A stretch of 14,275 nt of DNA, taken from the NCBI GenBank assembly GCA_955652255.1, contig CATPAW010000070.1:1-14275 (forward strand). The letters are read 5' to 3'. The stretch comes from an uncultured Chthoniobacterales bacterium (lineage in GTDB: Bacteria; Verrucomicrobiota; Verrucomicrobiia; Chthoniobacterales; UBA10450). Position 1 is the first letter of the stretch. The number at the start of each line of letters is the position of its first letter. This document shows, one piece after another, positions 1 through 6,852 of this stretch. A program made the translations under genes and the position numbers. The notes beneath the pieces were generated by a model. It did no database searches. It was not told the origin of the DNA and was given only the letters and a program-made list of their open reading frames with translations.

Positions 1-912
1 GTGATCGAAGGCGACGAATACGACAGCGCGTTCTTCGACAAGCGCTCGAAATTCATTCATTACCTGCCCGAATTGGTGATCGTAAACAACATCGAGTTCG
101 ATCACGCGGACATTTTTCACGATCTCGAAGAGGTCAAGCTGAGTTTCCGGCGTTTGCTCAACGTCGTTCCACAGAACGGTATGGTCTTGCTCAACGGCGA
201 CGATCGCAATTGCGTGGAAGTGGCGAAAGATTGCCTCGCGCAGATGATCGAGGTCGGTTTTTCGGAAAATTGCGCGCAGCGGATTCGTGACGTCGCTTAC
301 TCGTCAACCGGCTCGCGCTTCAAGCTTGGCGACGACAATTTTGAAATTTCGCTCATCGGCGAATTCAATGTGCGCAACGCGGCAATGGCGGTCACGGCGG
401 CGCGCTTCTACGATGTGCCCAAAGCCAAGATCGACAATGCGCTGAAAAGTTTTTTAGGAATTGCGCGGCGACAGGAAGTGCGGGGCGAGGTGCGCGGGGT
501 TAAAGTGGTGGACGATTTTGGACATCATCCCACGGCCATTGCGCAAACCATCCAGGCGCTGCGCCATCGCTATCCCGGGCATCGCATTTGGGCGGTTTTT
601 GAGCCGCGTTCGAACACGACACGGCGGGCCGTTTTCCAGCAACAACTGCCGGATGCGCTGCAACTGGCCGATGGCGTTTTCATCGCCCAAGTAGCGAAGC
701 TCGAGCAAATTCCGGAAAAAGAGCGATTAAATCCGGAGGGGGTTGTCGCTGCAATTGCTAATTCCGGGCGGCCGGCATTTTACGAGGAGAACGCGGATGC
801 AATCGTCGATCGAATCATTCCGATGTTGCAGCCGAAGGATGTGGTAGCTGTTTTTAGCAACGGCGGCTTCGATAACATTCACGAGAAGTTGCTGAAGAAG
901 TTACAAGGTTAA
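1..912 (+). CDS. mpl: UDP-N-acetylmuramate:L-Ala-gamma-D-Glu-meso-Dap ligase, 5'-truncated
   Basis: Murein recycling ligase of the Mur ligase family: a cytoplasmic, ATP-dependent enzyme that joins recovered tripeptide to UDP-MurNAc. The visible 303 codons begin inside the central domain at EGDEYDSAFFDKRSKF, a signature that lies well inside Mpl. About 150 N-terminal residues, including the ATP-binding loop, therefore lie before the window, and the GTG at base 1 is not the real start. Other family marks are NNIEFDHADIF (residues 29-39 of the visible part), LNGDD (64-68), and the C-terminal-domain motif DDFGHHPT (171-178), followed by the EPRSNTTRR stretch typical of Mpl and MurC. MurC is the main alternative, but the EGDEYD/FFDKRSKF context favours Mpl. 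The last codons (KLQG, stop TAA 910-912) lie inside an octamer repeat array that continues into the hairpin downstream. Confidence 0.93.
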   Translation: MIEGDEYDSAFFDKRSKFIHYLPELVIVNNIEFDHADIFHDLEEVKLSFRRLLNVVPQNGMVLLNGDDRNCVEVAKDCLAQMIEVGFSENCAQRIRDVAYSSTGSRFKLGDDNFEISLIGEFNVRNAAMAVTAARFYDVPKAKIDNALKSFLGIARRQEVRGEVRGVKVVDDFGHHPTAIAQTIQALRHRYPGHRIWAVFEPRSNTTRRAVFQQQLPDALQLADGVFIAQVAKLEQIPEKERLNPEGVVAAIANSGRPAFYEENADAIVDRIIPMLQPKDVVAVFSNGGFDNIHEKLLKKLQG

Positions 913-931
913 AAAGTTACAAGGTTACAAA
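900..931 (+). repeat. Four-unit octamer tandem array at mpl stop
   Basis: Four consecutive 8-base units: gttacaag (900-907), gttaaaaa (908-915), gttacaag (916-923) and gttacaaa (924-931). The first unit and part of the second encode the last mpl codons and the stop. A further inverted set follows at 944-964, so array and inverse together make a hairpin. The AT-rich composition is unlike the surrounding coding DNA. Confidence 0.8.
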
Positions 932-964
932 GGGCAAATGTTTTAACTTTGTAACTTTTTTAAC
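908..964. terminator. Probable bidirectional terminator between mpl and NTF2-like gene
   Basis: Bases 908-927 pair with 944-964: 20 pairs, one G-U and one bulged T, around a 16-base loop. The 3' arm carries a run of six T and the 5' arm a run of five A, so a transcript from either strand ends its stem in U-rich sequence. It lies exactly between two convergent genes (mpl ends 912, the minus-strand gene ends 968), which fits a shared bidirectional terminator. The stem is A/T-rich rather than G/C-rich, which is atypical of intrinsic terminators, so termination is inferred. Confidence 0.6.
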
Positions 965-967
965 GAA

Positions 968-1423
968 TCACGAAGACGGCGCAGCCGCCGAGGTGTGATC
1001 GTGCACAATCCGCCAGCCTTCCGTCAGGTGCCGGAAGACAAGGGTGAACCGTCCGTGTGGCTTGTCGATCTTGCGTTTGAGCTGCCAACGCCCAATGACG
1101 ATCGCCGCGCTCGGACCAAGCGGAGTGATTTCCAGGTCAGAGAACGTGAGCGTGCCCATTTTCTCGCGATCCGAATATTTTTTCTCGTAACGGTTGCGAA
1201 CTGTCTGCCAACCGCGCGTAACAGTGTCTTCGGAAACAAAGATTGTCGATCTTGAGCGGGCGTATCCATTCATGAATCCATCGATGTCGCCGCGATTCCA
1301 GGCTCGCTGCTGCGCGTGAAGGATTTCGCGGATTTCCGCGGTCGGATCTGCGGCCCCGGCGGCGGACGCTCCAAAAACAGTCGCAGCCAAAATGAGCAAC
1401 GAAATCCTTCGCAAGATCGACAT
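968..1423 (-). CDS. Exported NTF2/SnoaL-like (DUF4440-type) protein
   Basis: A 151-residue protein with a clear signal peptide: residues 1-24, positive MSILRR, hydrophobic LLILAATVFGASA, probable signal peptidase I site after AGA. The mature part has the NTF2-like cone fold pattern: an N-terminal helix with LHAQQRAWNRGDIDGFMNGYA (roughly residues 35-55, the W-N-RGD turn typical of DUF4440), then IFVSEDTVTRGWQTVRNRY, and a C-terminal sheet GRFTLVFRHLTEGWRIVHDHTS. Family members include ketosteroid isomerase-like enzymes and small binding proteins. No catalytic set can be assigned, so the function is unknown. It probably acts in the periplasm. It is divergent from gspD (104-base gap) and convergent with mpl. 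No good Shine-Dalgarno site is visible before its ATG (bases 1421-1423). Confidence 0.85.
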   Translation of the reverse strand: MSILRRISLLILAATVFGASAAGAADPTAEIREILHAQQRAWNRGDIDGFMNGYARSRSTIFVSEDTVTRGWQTVRNRYEKKYSDREKMGTLTFSDLEITPLGPSAAIVIGRWQLKRKIDKPHGRFTLVFRHLTEGWRIVHDHTSAAAPSS

Positions 1424-1492
1424 TTTCTAACGCAATGTCGTCGCACTTGTCGAGTTACAGCGGCGGTCTTCGTTTCTCATGGGCAAAGTGGA

Positions 1493-1520
1493 TTGACGGT
1501 GGTATTGTTGATTAAGTAAT
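1493..1520 (+). promoter_or_regulatory. Candidate sigma70-type promoter for gspD
   Basis: TTGACG (1493-1498) matches five of six bases of the -35 consensus. AGTAAT (1515-1520), 16 bases on, matches four of six of the -10. If used, transcription would begin around 1527, at the GTG start codon, giving a leaderless or nearly leaderless gspD message. This would fit the absence of any Shine-Dalgarno sequence. The -10 match is weak, so this is only a candidate. Confidence 0.35.
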
Positions 1521-1527
1521 TACGACC

Positions 1528-3915
1528 GTGCCAAAACTTTTCTGCGTAGCCGTGGCCACCGCCGCCTCGGCTGCTGTTTTTCTTCACGCCGCGCATGGCG
1601 CGCCAACACCTCTCCCAGCGGTTCCGGTGGCTGCGCCGATTCCGGGTCGGAGCGCTCCGCCGGGTGCGCCGGATGTGGTGCCGAACATGCAATTTCCAAA
1701 CAGCGACGTGCAGGATGTGCTGCATTTTTACGAACAGCTCACAGGCACAAAGCTGGTCATGGACAATACAGTCCAGGGCAAGGTCAATATTTTCATCAGC
1801 AAACCGGTGCCGCGCGAAGAGGCAATCAAGATCATTGAGATCAATTTACTGCTGAACGGTTTTTCTCTGGTTCCATCGGGCAACGACATCGTAAAGGTGA
1901 TCGGCATCGCAAAAAATCCACGCACGGCAGGTGTGCCGGTTATTTCGGACCTGGCGGAAATTCCGCCCGGCGAACACGTCATCAGTTTTCTTTTCAAGCT
2001 GCGCTACGCTGATCCGCAGGAATTGGCGCAAGTGCTTGCCCAATACTTGCAGTCAACCCAGGCCGCCTATACGTCGATCCTGGCGTTGCCGAAATCCTCC
2101 AGCCTTCTCGTCACGGAAAGTTCCAGCGCCATTCGCAGTGTCGCGCAAATCATCGAGCAGATCGACATTCCACCGGCGGAAGTGGTGAGTGAGTTCATCA
2201 AACTGGAGCGGGCCGACGCGAGTAAAGTTGTCGATTTGCTGAAAGATATCTTCGAGAAGGGCGGTCAGCCTTCCGGCCCGACCGGAGTTCGTGGCGTGCG
2301 CGTGCCTGCACCTGTGCCGCAACCGGCGCAAGTCGAAGGCGAAGTTAGTGCGTTCGCCGCGCTGACGGAGGAATCAGTGGTGGTGGGCAAAATTAAGCTC
2401 ACGGCCGATGTGCGCACCAACCGCATTCATGTCGTGACGCGGCCGATCAACATGCCCTTCATCCACAAGTTGATCGCGGAGTTTGACGCAAACGTTGAGT
2501 TCGCCAAGCCGGTCACGCGGGCGCTGAAGTACATTTCTGCGAGTGACGTGCTTCCGGTATTAGTTCAAGCATTAACCGAACCTGGCGTCGCGGCTCAAGG
2601 CGCAGCAGAAGGCGCAGCGCCAGGTGGTAGCCCAACGCAACCGCACCGCACGACCGTAGCAACGGCCGCTAATCCCGCGACTGGGACAATCGCGAGCACT
2701 TCGAGCACTTCAAGTACTTCGACCGGGAGCACGCTCAACATTTCGGAAGAGCTCCAGACGCAAGCTGTCGATACGACCCCGAAAGCGGTCACGGTCGGCA
2801 ACGCCAAGATCATCGCTGACCAGCGCGCTAACACCATCATCGTCCTGGGCAACCGCGAAGTGGTCGTGAAAGTGGGAAAGATCCTCGATGAAATGGACGT
2901 GAAAGCGCCGCAGGTCGCGCTCAGCACGGTGATCGGGGAATTGACGCTGAACAAGGACGAAGAATTCGGCGTCGATTATTTCCTCCGGGCGAACAAAAAA
3001 ATCGCGGGCACAACAAACTTCACTGGCATTCCTCCATTTGCTGGGGGCGGCACGACCACGAGCAGTCCAAATCCCAGTCCAGGAGGCTCCCCGATTACAA
3101 CAACTACGGGTGGAAACATCTTCAACCCTGGGAAAGGACTTATCAGTTTCACGCAGCTGGCAACGAACGCCGCCAGTGGAGCGAACGTCTATCTCGCCGC
3201 CGGAAACACACTCGCGGAGGTCGTTCATGTACTCAGCTCGACCGGACGTTTTCGCGTGATCTCGCGGCCGATGGTTTTCACGAGCAACAACAAGAAGGCG
3301 ATCATCGCCAGTGGCACAGAAATCCCAGTTCCGGTTGCCTCTCTGACCAGCGTTGTTAATTCCACGGCGACCGCTGGCGTCCCTGCCGTAGCTTCCAGCA
3401 TCGAATTCAAAAAAGTGGCGCTGCAACTCGAGGTGGTGCCGCTGATTAACTCGGACAAGGAAGTGTCGCTCGATATTTTGCAGAAGATCGACAGCCTCGC
3501 GGGAACTACAAGGATTGATAATAACCAAATCCCGAACATCGCTACGCGTTACATCCGCACGAATGTTTCCGCCGCGAACGGAGCGACAATCGTTTTGGGC
3601 GGTTTGATCCAGGACAGCAAAACGAAGAATACTTCCGGCATTCCGATTCTCGATCGCATCCCATACATCGGGGCCCTCTTCCGCAATACAACCAACATCA
3701 AGATGCGGACCGAACTAATCATTTTGATGCGCCCCGAAGTGACGCTGACAAAGCTCGATCTGTATCGGCTGCGCCAGAAATCGGAGGATAGAACACATTT
3801 TGGACCTGAAATCGATCAGGATGATTGCCCGGACTGTCCAAAGACGAGCGACGGGAAGCAATTGCCACCACCCGATTTGCCATCGGTGAAAGACGTCATA
3901 AAAAACGGCGAATGA
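1528..3915 (+). CDS. gspD: Type II secretion secretin GspD
   Basis: Outer-membrane secretin forming the exit channel of a type II secretion system (or related pilus machine), 795 residues. Residues 1-24 form a signal peptide (MPKLFCVAVA onward, cut near HAAHGA), followed by a Pro/Ala-rich linker. Residues 50-127 are the N0 domain (MQFPNSDVQDVLHFYEQLTG). Periplasmic N1-N3 repeats follow at about 152-215, 222-325 and 330-460, the last interrupted by a Ser/Thr-rich insert (380-403). The secretin core spans about 463-738, with VALSTVIGELTLNKDEEFGVD, a Gly/Thr/Pro-rich segment 500-530, VISRPMVFTSNNKKA, and the C-terminal GGLIQD...GIPILDRIPYIGALF signature (691-718). A tail of about 55 residues contains CPDC (767-770). 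The GTG start is the only one that keeps the signal peptide: an in-frame TAA lies at 1513-1515, and the next Met is residue 54. PilQ is the alternative, but the domain order and gspE nearby favour GspD. Confidence 0.93.
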   Translation: MPKLFCVAVATAASAAVFLHAAHGAPTPLPAVPVAAPIPGRSAPPGAPDVVPNMQFPNSDVQDVLHFYEQLTGTKLVMDNTVQGKVNIFISKPVPREEAIKIIEINLLLNGFSLVPSGNDIVKVIGIAKNPRTAGVPVISDLAEIPPGEHVISFLFKLRYADPQELAQVLAQYLQSTQAAYTSILALPKSSSLLVTESSSAIRSVAQIIEQIDIPPAEVVSEFIKLERADASKVVDLLKDIFEKGGQPSGPTGVRGVRVPAPVPQPAQVEGEVSAFAALTEESVVVGKIKLTADVRTNRIHVVTRPINMPFIHKLIAEFDANVEFAKPVTRALKYISASDVLPVLVQALTEPGVAAQGAAEGAAPGGSPTQPHRTTVATAANPATGTIASTSSTSSTSTGSTLNISEELQTQAVDTTPKAVTVGNAKIIADQRANTIIVLGNREVVVKVGKILDEMDVKAPQVALSTVIGELTLNKDEEFGVDYFLRANKKIAGTTNFTGIPPFAGGGTTTSSPNPSPGGSPITTTTGGNIFNPGKGLISFTQLATNAASGANVYLAAGNTLAEVVHVLSSTGRFRVISRPMVFTSNNKKAIIASGTEIPVPVASLTSVVNSTATAGVPAVASSIEFKKVALQLEVVPLINSDKEVSLDILQKIDSLAGTTRIDNNQIPNIATRYIRTNVSAANGATIVLGGLIQDSKTKNTSGIPILDRIPYIGALFRNTTNIKMRTELIILMRPEVTLTKLDLYRLRQKSEDRTHFGPEIDQDDCPDCPKTSDGKQLPPPDLPSVKDVIKNGE
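2695..2721 (+). repeat. Three 9-base repeats in gspD linker
   Basis: agcacttcg (2695-2703), agcacttca (2704-2712) and agtacttcg (2713-2721) encode the STSSTSSTS linker. It falls inside the disordered insert of the N3 domain, where repeat expansion should be harmless. It is in frame, so unit changes would not break the gene. Confidence 0.75.
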
Positions 3916-3922
3916 TCTCTAT

Positions 3923-4321
3923 ATGAAAAAGGTTATTCTGATTGCGCTCGCAATTGGATCGAGTGTCGTTCTCGGGCAGGCGTGGGACGATCCGTTCTTT
4001 CATTCCACCGATACTTTGGCGCCGCGTGATGAATGGGGCCTGCTGCACCAAATGCCCGCGCCCAATCCTACGGATTTCGAGCCGCGCTTTCGCTGGCGCC
4101 CGCTTTATTATCTCGAGTCCGGTCAGGAACTGATCGCGCAGCCGGCTTACGTGGGCGCGTTGCAACGCGATTTGCGTCGACTCGGTTATTATGGTGGGCG
4201 GATCGATGGAATTTTTTCTCCGGAGGTAAGCGATGCAATTGCGCGGCTTCAGAAAAACTATTCGCTGCGGGTGACCGGCACACTTACAATCCCCGTGCGG
4301 CGGGCGCTGCATTTGCCATAA
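3923..4321 (+). CDS. Exported peptidoglycan-binding domain protein
   Basis: A 132-residue protein. The signal peptide covers residues 1-20 (MKKVILIALAIGSSVVLGQA, no lipobox Cys, likely cut after GQA), followed by a polar segment (21-72) I do not recognise. A single PG_binding_1 domain spans about 75-131: the pattern is V-x-x-LQRDLRRLGYYGGRIDGIFSPEVSDAIARLQ, then GTLTIPVRRALH. Such three-helix domains bind peptidoglycan peptides. The gene starts 7 bases after the gspD stop and ends 7 bases before the gspE start, so it is co-transcribed with both. A role anchoring the secretin to the wall, or helping its passage through it, is inferred by analogy with ExeA/GspA, whose peptidoglycan-binding domain aids secretin assembly. 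It is not GspC: no transmembrane anchor with HR domain is seen. Confidence 0.85.
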   Translation: MKKVILIALAIGSSVVLGQAWDDPFFHSTDTLAPRDEWGLLHQMPAPNPTDFEPRFRWRPLYYLESGQELIAQPAYVGALQRDLRRLGYYGGRIDGIFSPEVSDAIARLQKNYSLRVTGTLTIPVRRALHLP

Positions 4322-4328
4322 GGAACGA

Positions 4329-6065
4329 GTGAATCCAACCGCCAGCCAATCAGTCATCGACCTTTTGCTCGCGAGCGGCGTGCCGTCGCGTGACGAAGCG
4401 GTGCAACTCGCCCAAAATCTCAACGGCGGTTCATGGACGAGCCAAGTGCTCGATTCCGGAAAAGTGGACGAGCAGCGCTTTCTCAGCGTGATCGGAAATT
4501 TCTTTCGCGTGCCGGTTGTCTCGATTGATCCGAAGACGATCGACCGGGAGGCATTATCGATCTTGCCCAGTCGTTTTGTTTTTCAGCATCACATTCTCCC
4601 GGTGGAGGTGAAGGAAACTTCGGTCGTGCTCGCAACCTATGATCTTTTCAATTCTGTCGGCCGCCAGCTCGTGTCGCAGCTCTTGAAAAAGCCGGCCGAA
4701 TGGGTGCTCGTGCCACGCGCCCAGCTTCTGCGCGCGATGAAAACTCTTTATGGCGTCGGCGCCGAAACGTTCGACGAGATTCTTAAAACTAATCGCTCGT
4801 TCGAGATCTTGCAGGACGCCGAGACTAGCACCGACCTGACCGCGGACGATCCGGAAGCTTCGGTCGTCAAGTTTGTCAATCAGATCATTCGCGAGGCGAT
4901 CATCGAGCGCGCCACCGATATTCATGTGGAACCGCTCGAAAACGACCTGCGCATTCGTTATCGCATTGACGGAATCTTGCATGAAGTGGCCGTACCGCCG
5001 CAGTTACGGCTGCTGCAATCCGCCATCATCTCGCGTTTGAAAGTGATGGCGCACATGGACATTGCCGAGCGGCGTCTGCCGCAGGATGGACGGATGAATT
5101 TGCACGCCAACAATCAAAAGATCGATGTGCGCGTCTCCACCATTCCCACGGTCAACGGTGAGTCGATCAGCTTGCGTCTCCTCAGCCGGAGCGAACAGCA
5201 GTTCGGTTTCGAGCGCCTCGACCTGAGCAAGAAACAGGAGCGTGTCATTCGCCATCTGCTCGCGCTACCCAACGGAATCATTTTGCTTACCGGCCCGACC
5301 GGCTGCGGAAAATCGACATCGCTTTATTGTTTTCTCTCCAGCATCAACTCCGTGCAGCGGCGTATCATTACCATCGAAGAACCGGTGGAATATCGGCTGC
5401 CGGGCGTCTCGCAGATCGACGTGAAGCCGGAGATCGATCTCACCTTTGCCAAAGGCCTGCGGCACATTTTGCGACAGGATCCGAACGTCGTGATGGTCGG
5501 CGAGATTCGCGACATCGAAACGGCGGACATCGCCATTCGCGCGGCCATGACCGGCCATCTTGTCTTCAGCACGCTCCACACCAACGACGCGGTCGGCGGC
5601 ATCACGCGCTTGCTCGACATGGATGTCGAGCCGTTCCTGCTCGCGTCGGTCGTGAAATCCTTCATCGCGCAACGACTCGTGCGCACAATTTGTCCGGAGT
5701 GTGTCGAAATGGTCGAGTATCCCCCCGAATATTTGGCCGAGATTTCTTTTCCATCTGAGCTCGGCACAAAGTTTCGTCGCGGGCGCGGGTGCGACAGTTG
5801 TCGTCAGACTGGTTATCAAGGGCGCGCCGCGATTTATGAGATTTGCGTCGTGACCGAGCCGCTCAGAAAACTGATCATGCAAAAGCGCGATGGCGGCGAA
5901 CTCAAGCAATGTGCCATTGCCGAAGGAATGGAAACGCTTCGGCAGGACGGCTGGCGTCGGGTCGCACAAGGCAGAACGACTATCGAAGAAGTTGTGCGCG
6001 TCACGCAAACCGACGAAGTAATGGCGGAAACGACGGAAGAAGCCGAGCCGGTGGTGGCGAGCTGA
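4329..6065 (+). CDS. gspE: Type II secretion/type IV pilus assembly ATPase GspE/PilB
   Basis: Cytoplasmic hexameric ATPase of the GspE/PilB family that powers pseudopilus or pilus assembly, 578 residues. The N-terminal MshEN-type domain covers about 1-140. The catalytic part has an Asp-box region (HVEPLENDLRIRYRIDG, 199-215), Walker A GPTGCGKST (322-330), Walker B region NVVMVGEIRD (386-395), and His box TGHLVFSTLHTNDA (408-421). A zinc-binding pair of CxxC motifs (455-458 and 488-491) is typical of GspE and PilB and absent from the retraction ATPase PilT. The family usually has Ser where Walker A here has Cys. GTG is chosen as start because it is 7 bases after the previous gene, with AAGGA at 4320-4324, though the spacing is short. 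No gspF or pseudopilin gene follows; the next gene is on the opposite strand. PilB is a real alternative, but gspD upstream favours GspE. Confidence 0.9.
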   Translation: MNPTASQSVIDLLLASGVPSRDEAVQLAQNLNGGSWTSQVLDSGKVDEQRFLSVIGNFFRVPVVSIDPKTIDREALSILPSRFVFQHHILPVEVKETSVVLATYDLFNSVGRQLVSQLLKKPAEWVLVPRAQLLRAMKTLYGVGAETFDEILKTNRSFEILQDAETSTDLTADDPEASVVKFVNQIIREAIIERATDIHVEPLENDLRIRYRIDGILHEVAVPPQLRLLQSAIISRLKVMAHMDIAERRLPQDGRMNLHANNQKIDVRVSTIPTVNGESISLRLLSRSEQQFGFERLDLSKKQERVIRHLLALPNGIILLTGPTGCGKSTSLYCFLSSINSVQRRIITIEEPVEYRLPGVSQIDVKPEIDLTFAKGLRHILRQDPNVVMVGEIRDIETADIAIRAAMTGHLVFSTLHTNDAVGGITRLLDMDVEPFLLASVVKSFIAQRLVRTICPECVEMVEYPPEYLAEISFPSELGTKFRRGRGCDSCRQTGYQGRAAIYEICVVTEPLRKLIMQKRDGGELKQCAIAEGMETLRQDGWRRVAQGRTTIEEVVRVTQTDEVMAETTEEAEPVVAS

Positions 6066-6073
6066 GCGGTGCA

Positions 6074-6103
6074 GTCCACCACGCGGGACGCGTGCGCTAC
6101 CCA
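6074..6103. repeat. GC-rich palindromic element over rpe stop
   Basis: Contains a perfect 6-base inverted repeat, cacgcg (6080-6085) and cgcgtg (6089-6094), around gga. Read on the minus strand it is tagcgcacgcgtcccgcgtg, and its first three bases are the rpe stop codon (6097-6099). It fills the 31-base gap between convergent gspE and rpe and could act as a weak transcription barrier, but neither side has a T-run. It resembles short GC palindromes I recall as dispersed in Verrucomicrobiota genomes; only one copy is in this window. Confidence 0.5.
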
Positions 6104-6759
6104 GAGCCGCGCAGTTCGCGAATCGCTTCGGCGTAATCTTGCGTGTGAAAGATGGAGGTGCCGGCGACGAGGACGTTGGCGCCATTTTGGATCGACAATG
6201 GCGCGGTCTCGGCGTTGATGCCGCCGTCGACTTCGATGTCGATCTTGTGTTCGCGCGATTTGTTCCACTTGGCAGCGCGTTTCACTTTTTCCATTTGCTC
6301 GGCACGGAATGATTGACCGCCGAACCCGGGATGCACGGTCATGACGAGCAGGATATCGATCTTGTCGAGGAATGGATCGACTGATTCAAACGGCGTGGCC
6401 GGATTCAAAGACAAACCGGCTCGACAGCCGTTTTCTCGAATTTGCCTCAAGGTTTTCTCAACATCGTGCTTGGCTTCCGGCTCGACATGAACCGTGATCG
6501 AGTTTGCGCCGGCTTCGACAAAACGCGGGACGTAATGATCGGCATGCTCGATCATCAAGTGCACATCGAGCGGCAGTTTAGTTTGCTTGCGCACAAGATC
6601 GACAATTGCCGGGCCGAAGGAAATGTTGTCGACGAAATGGCCGTCCATGATGTCGCAGTGAATCCAATCGGCGCCTGCTTTTTCGGTGGCGTGAACCTCA
6701 TCAGCCAATTTTGAAAAATCGGCGGCGAGAATGGAAGGAGCGACGATGATGCGGTTCAT
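6097..6759 (-). CDS. rpe: Ribulose-phosphate 3-epimerase
   Basis: Interconverts D-ribulose 5-phosphate and D-xylulose 5-phosphate in the cytosol (pentose phosphate pathway, Calvin cycle). Its 220 residues are the normal length. All expected active-site features of this TIM barrel are visible: N-terminal APSILAADF with Ser9, the metal ligands His34 and Asp36 in WIHCDIMDGHFV, His67 in DVHLMI, Asp178 in EVDGGIN, phosphate loop VHPGFGGQ (142-149), and LVAGTSIF near the C terminus. Asp36 and Asp178 are the acid/base pair. The ATG is supported by the universal start of the family (MNRIIVAPSILA). No Shine-Dalgarno sequence precedes it. A four-unit heptamer array begins 11 bases upstream of the start codon. 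It is convergent with gspE and divergent from mreB; no functional link to either neighbour is evident. Confidence 0.96.
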   Translation of the reverse strand: MNRIIVAPSILAADFSKLADEVHATEKAGADWIHCDIMDGHFVDNISFGPAIVDLVRKQTKLPLDVHLMIEHADHYVPRFVEAGANSITVHVEPEAKHDVEKTLRQIRENGCRAGLSLNPATPFESVDPFLDKIDILLVMTVHPGFGGQSFRAEQMEKVKRAAKWNKSREHKIDIEVDGGINAETAPLSIQNGANVLVAGTSIFHTQDYAEAIRELRGSG

Positions 6760-6770
6760 GGGAAGAGAAC

Positions 6771-6799
6771 GTTCAACGTTTAACGCCCAACGTTCAACG
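6771..6799. repeat. Four-unit heptamer tandem array in rpe-mreB gap
   Basis: Units gttcaac (6771-6777), gtttaac (6778-6784), gcccaac (6785-6791) and gttcaac (6792-6798), then g. The consensus is g-Y-Y-Y-aac. Outer units are identical and inner ones diverged. It lies 11 to 40 bases before the rpe start codon, so it would fall in the rpe 5' leader or core promoter. Confidence 0.8.
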
Positions 6800-6805
6800 C
6801 GGAAT

Positions 6806-6850
6806 GCTCTATATTTAAGAGCTTGACGATACGAGGCGCTGTTTCATGTT
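6806..6850 (+). promoter_or_regulatory. AT-rich island and candidate mreB promoter
   Basis: An AT-rich stretch with a 5-base inverted repeat (gctct 6806-6810, agagc 6818-6822) is followed by TTGACG (6823-6828), a five-of-six -35 match. At 16 bases spacing the -10 would be CATGTT (6845-6850), only three of six. Transcription would then begin just before the structured leader at 6853. On the minus strand the same island offers TATAGA-like -10 sequence for rpe. Both promoter readings are weak. Confidence 0.3.
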
Positions 6851-6852
6851 AC

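Noticed and set aside
1241..1253. Third copy of the dispersed motif, minus strand
   Set aside because: Only 13 contiguous bases match, inside a codon-constrained region of the NTF2-like gene, and the atttgggac half is not intact.
968..1423. Plus-strand open frames opposite the NTF2-like gene
   Set aside because: The minus-strand frame has a signal peptide and a domain pattern; the plus-strand frames have neither.
2710..3528. 272-codon open frame on the minus strand opposite gspD
   Set aside because: Antisense to the secretin core, His/Arg/Asp-rich shadow composition, no ribosome site or domain.
5265..6185. 306-codon open frame on the minus strand opposite gspE
   Set aside because: It lies fully antisense to a well-supported ATPase and across the rpe end; the translation is low in recognisable domains and fits a shadow of GC-rich codon use.
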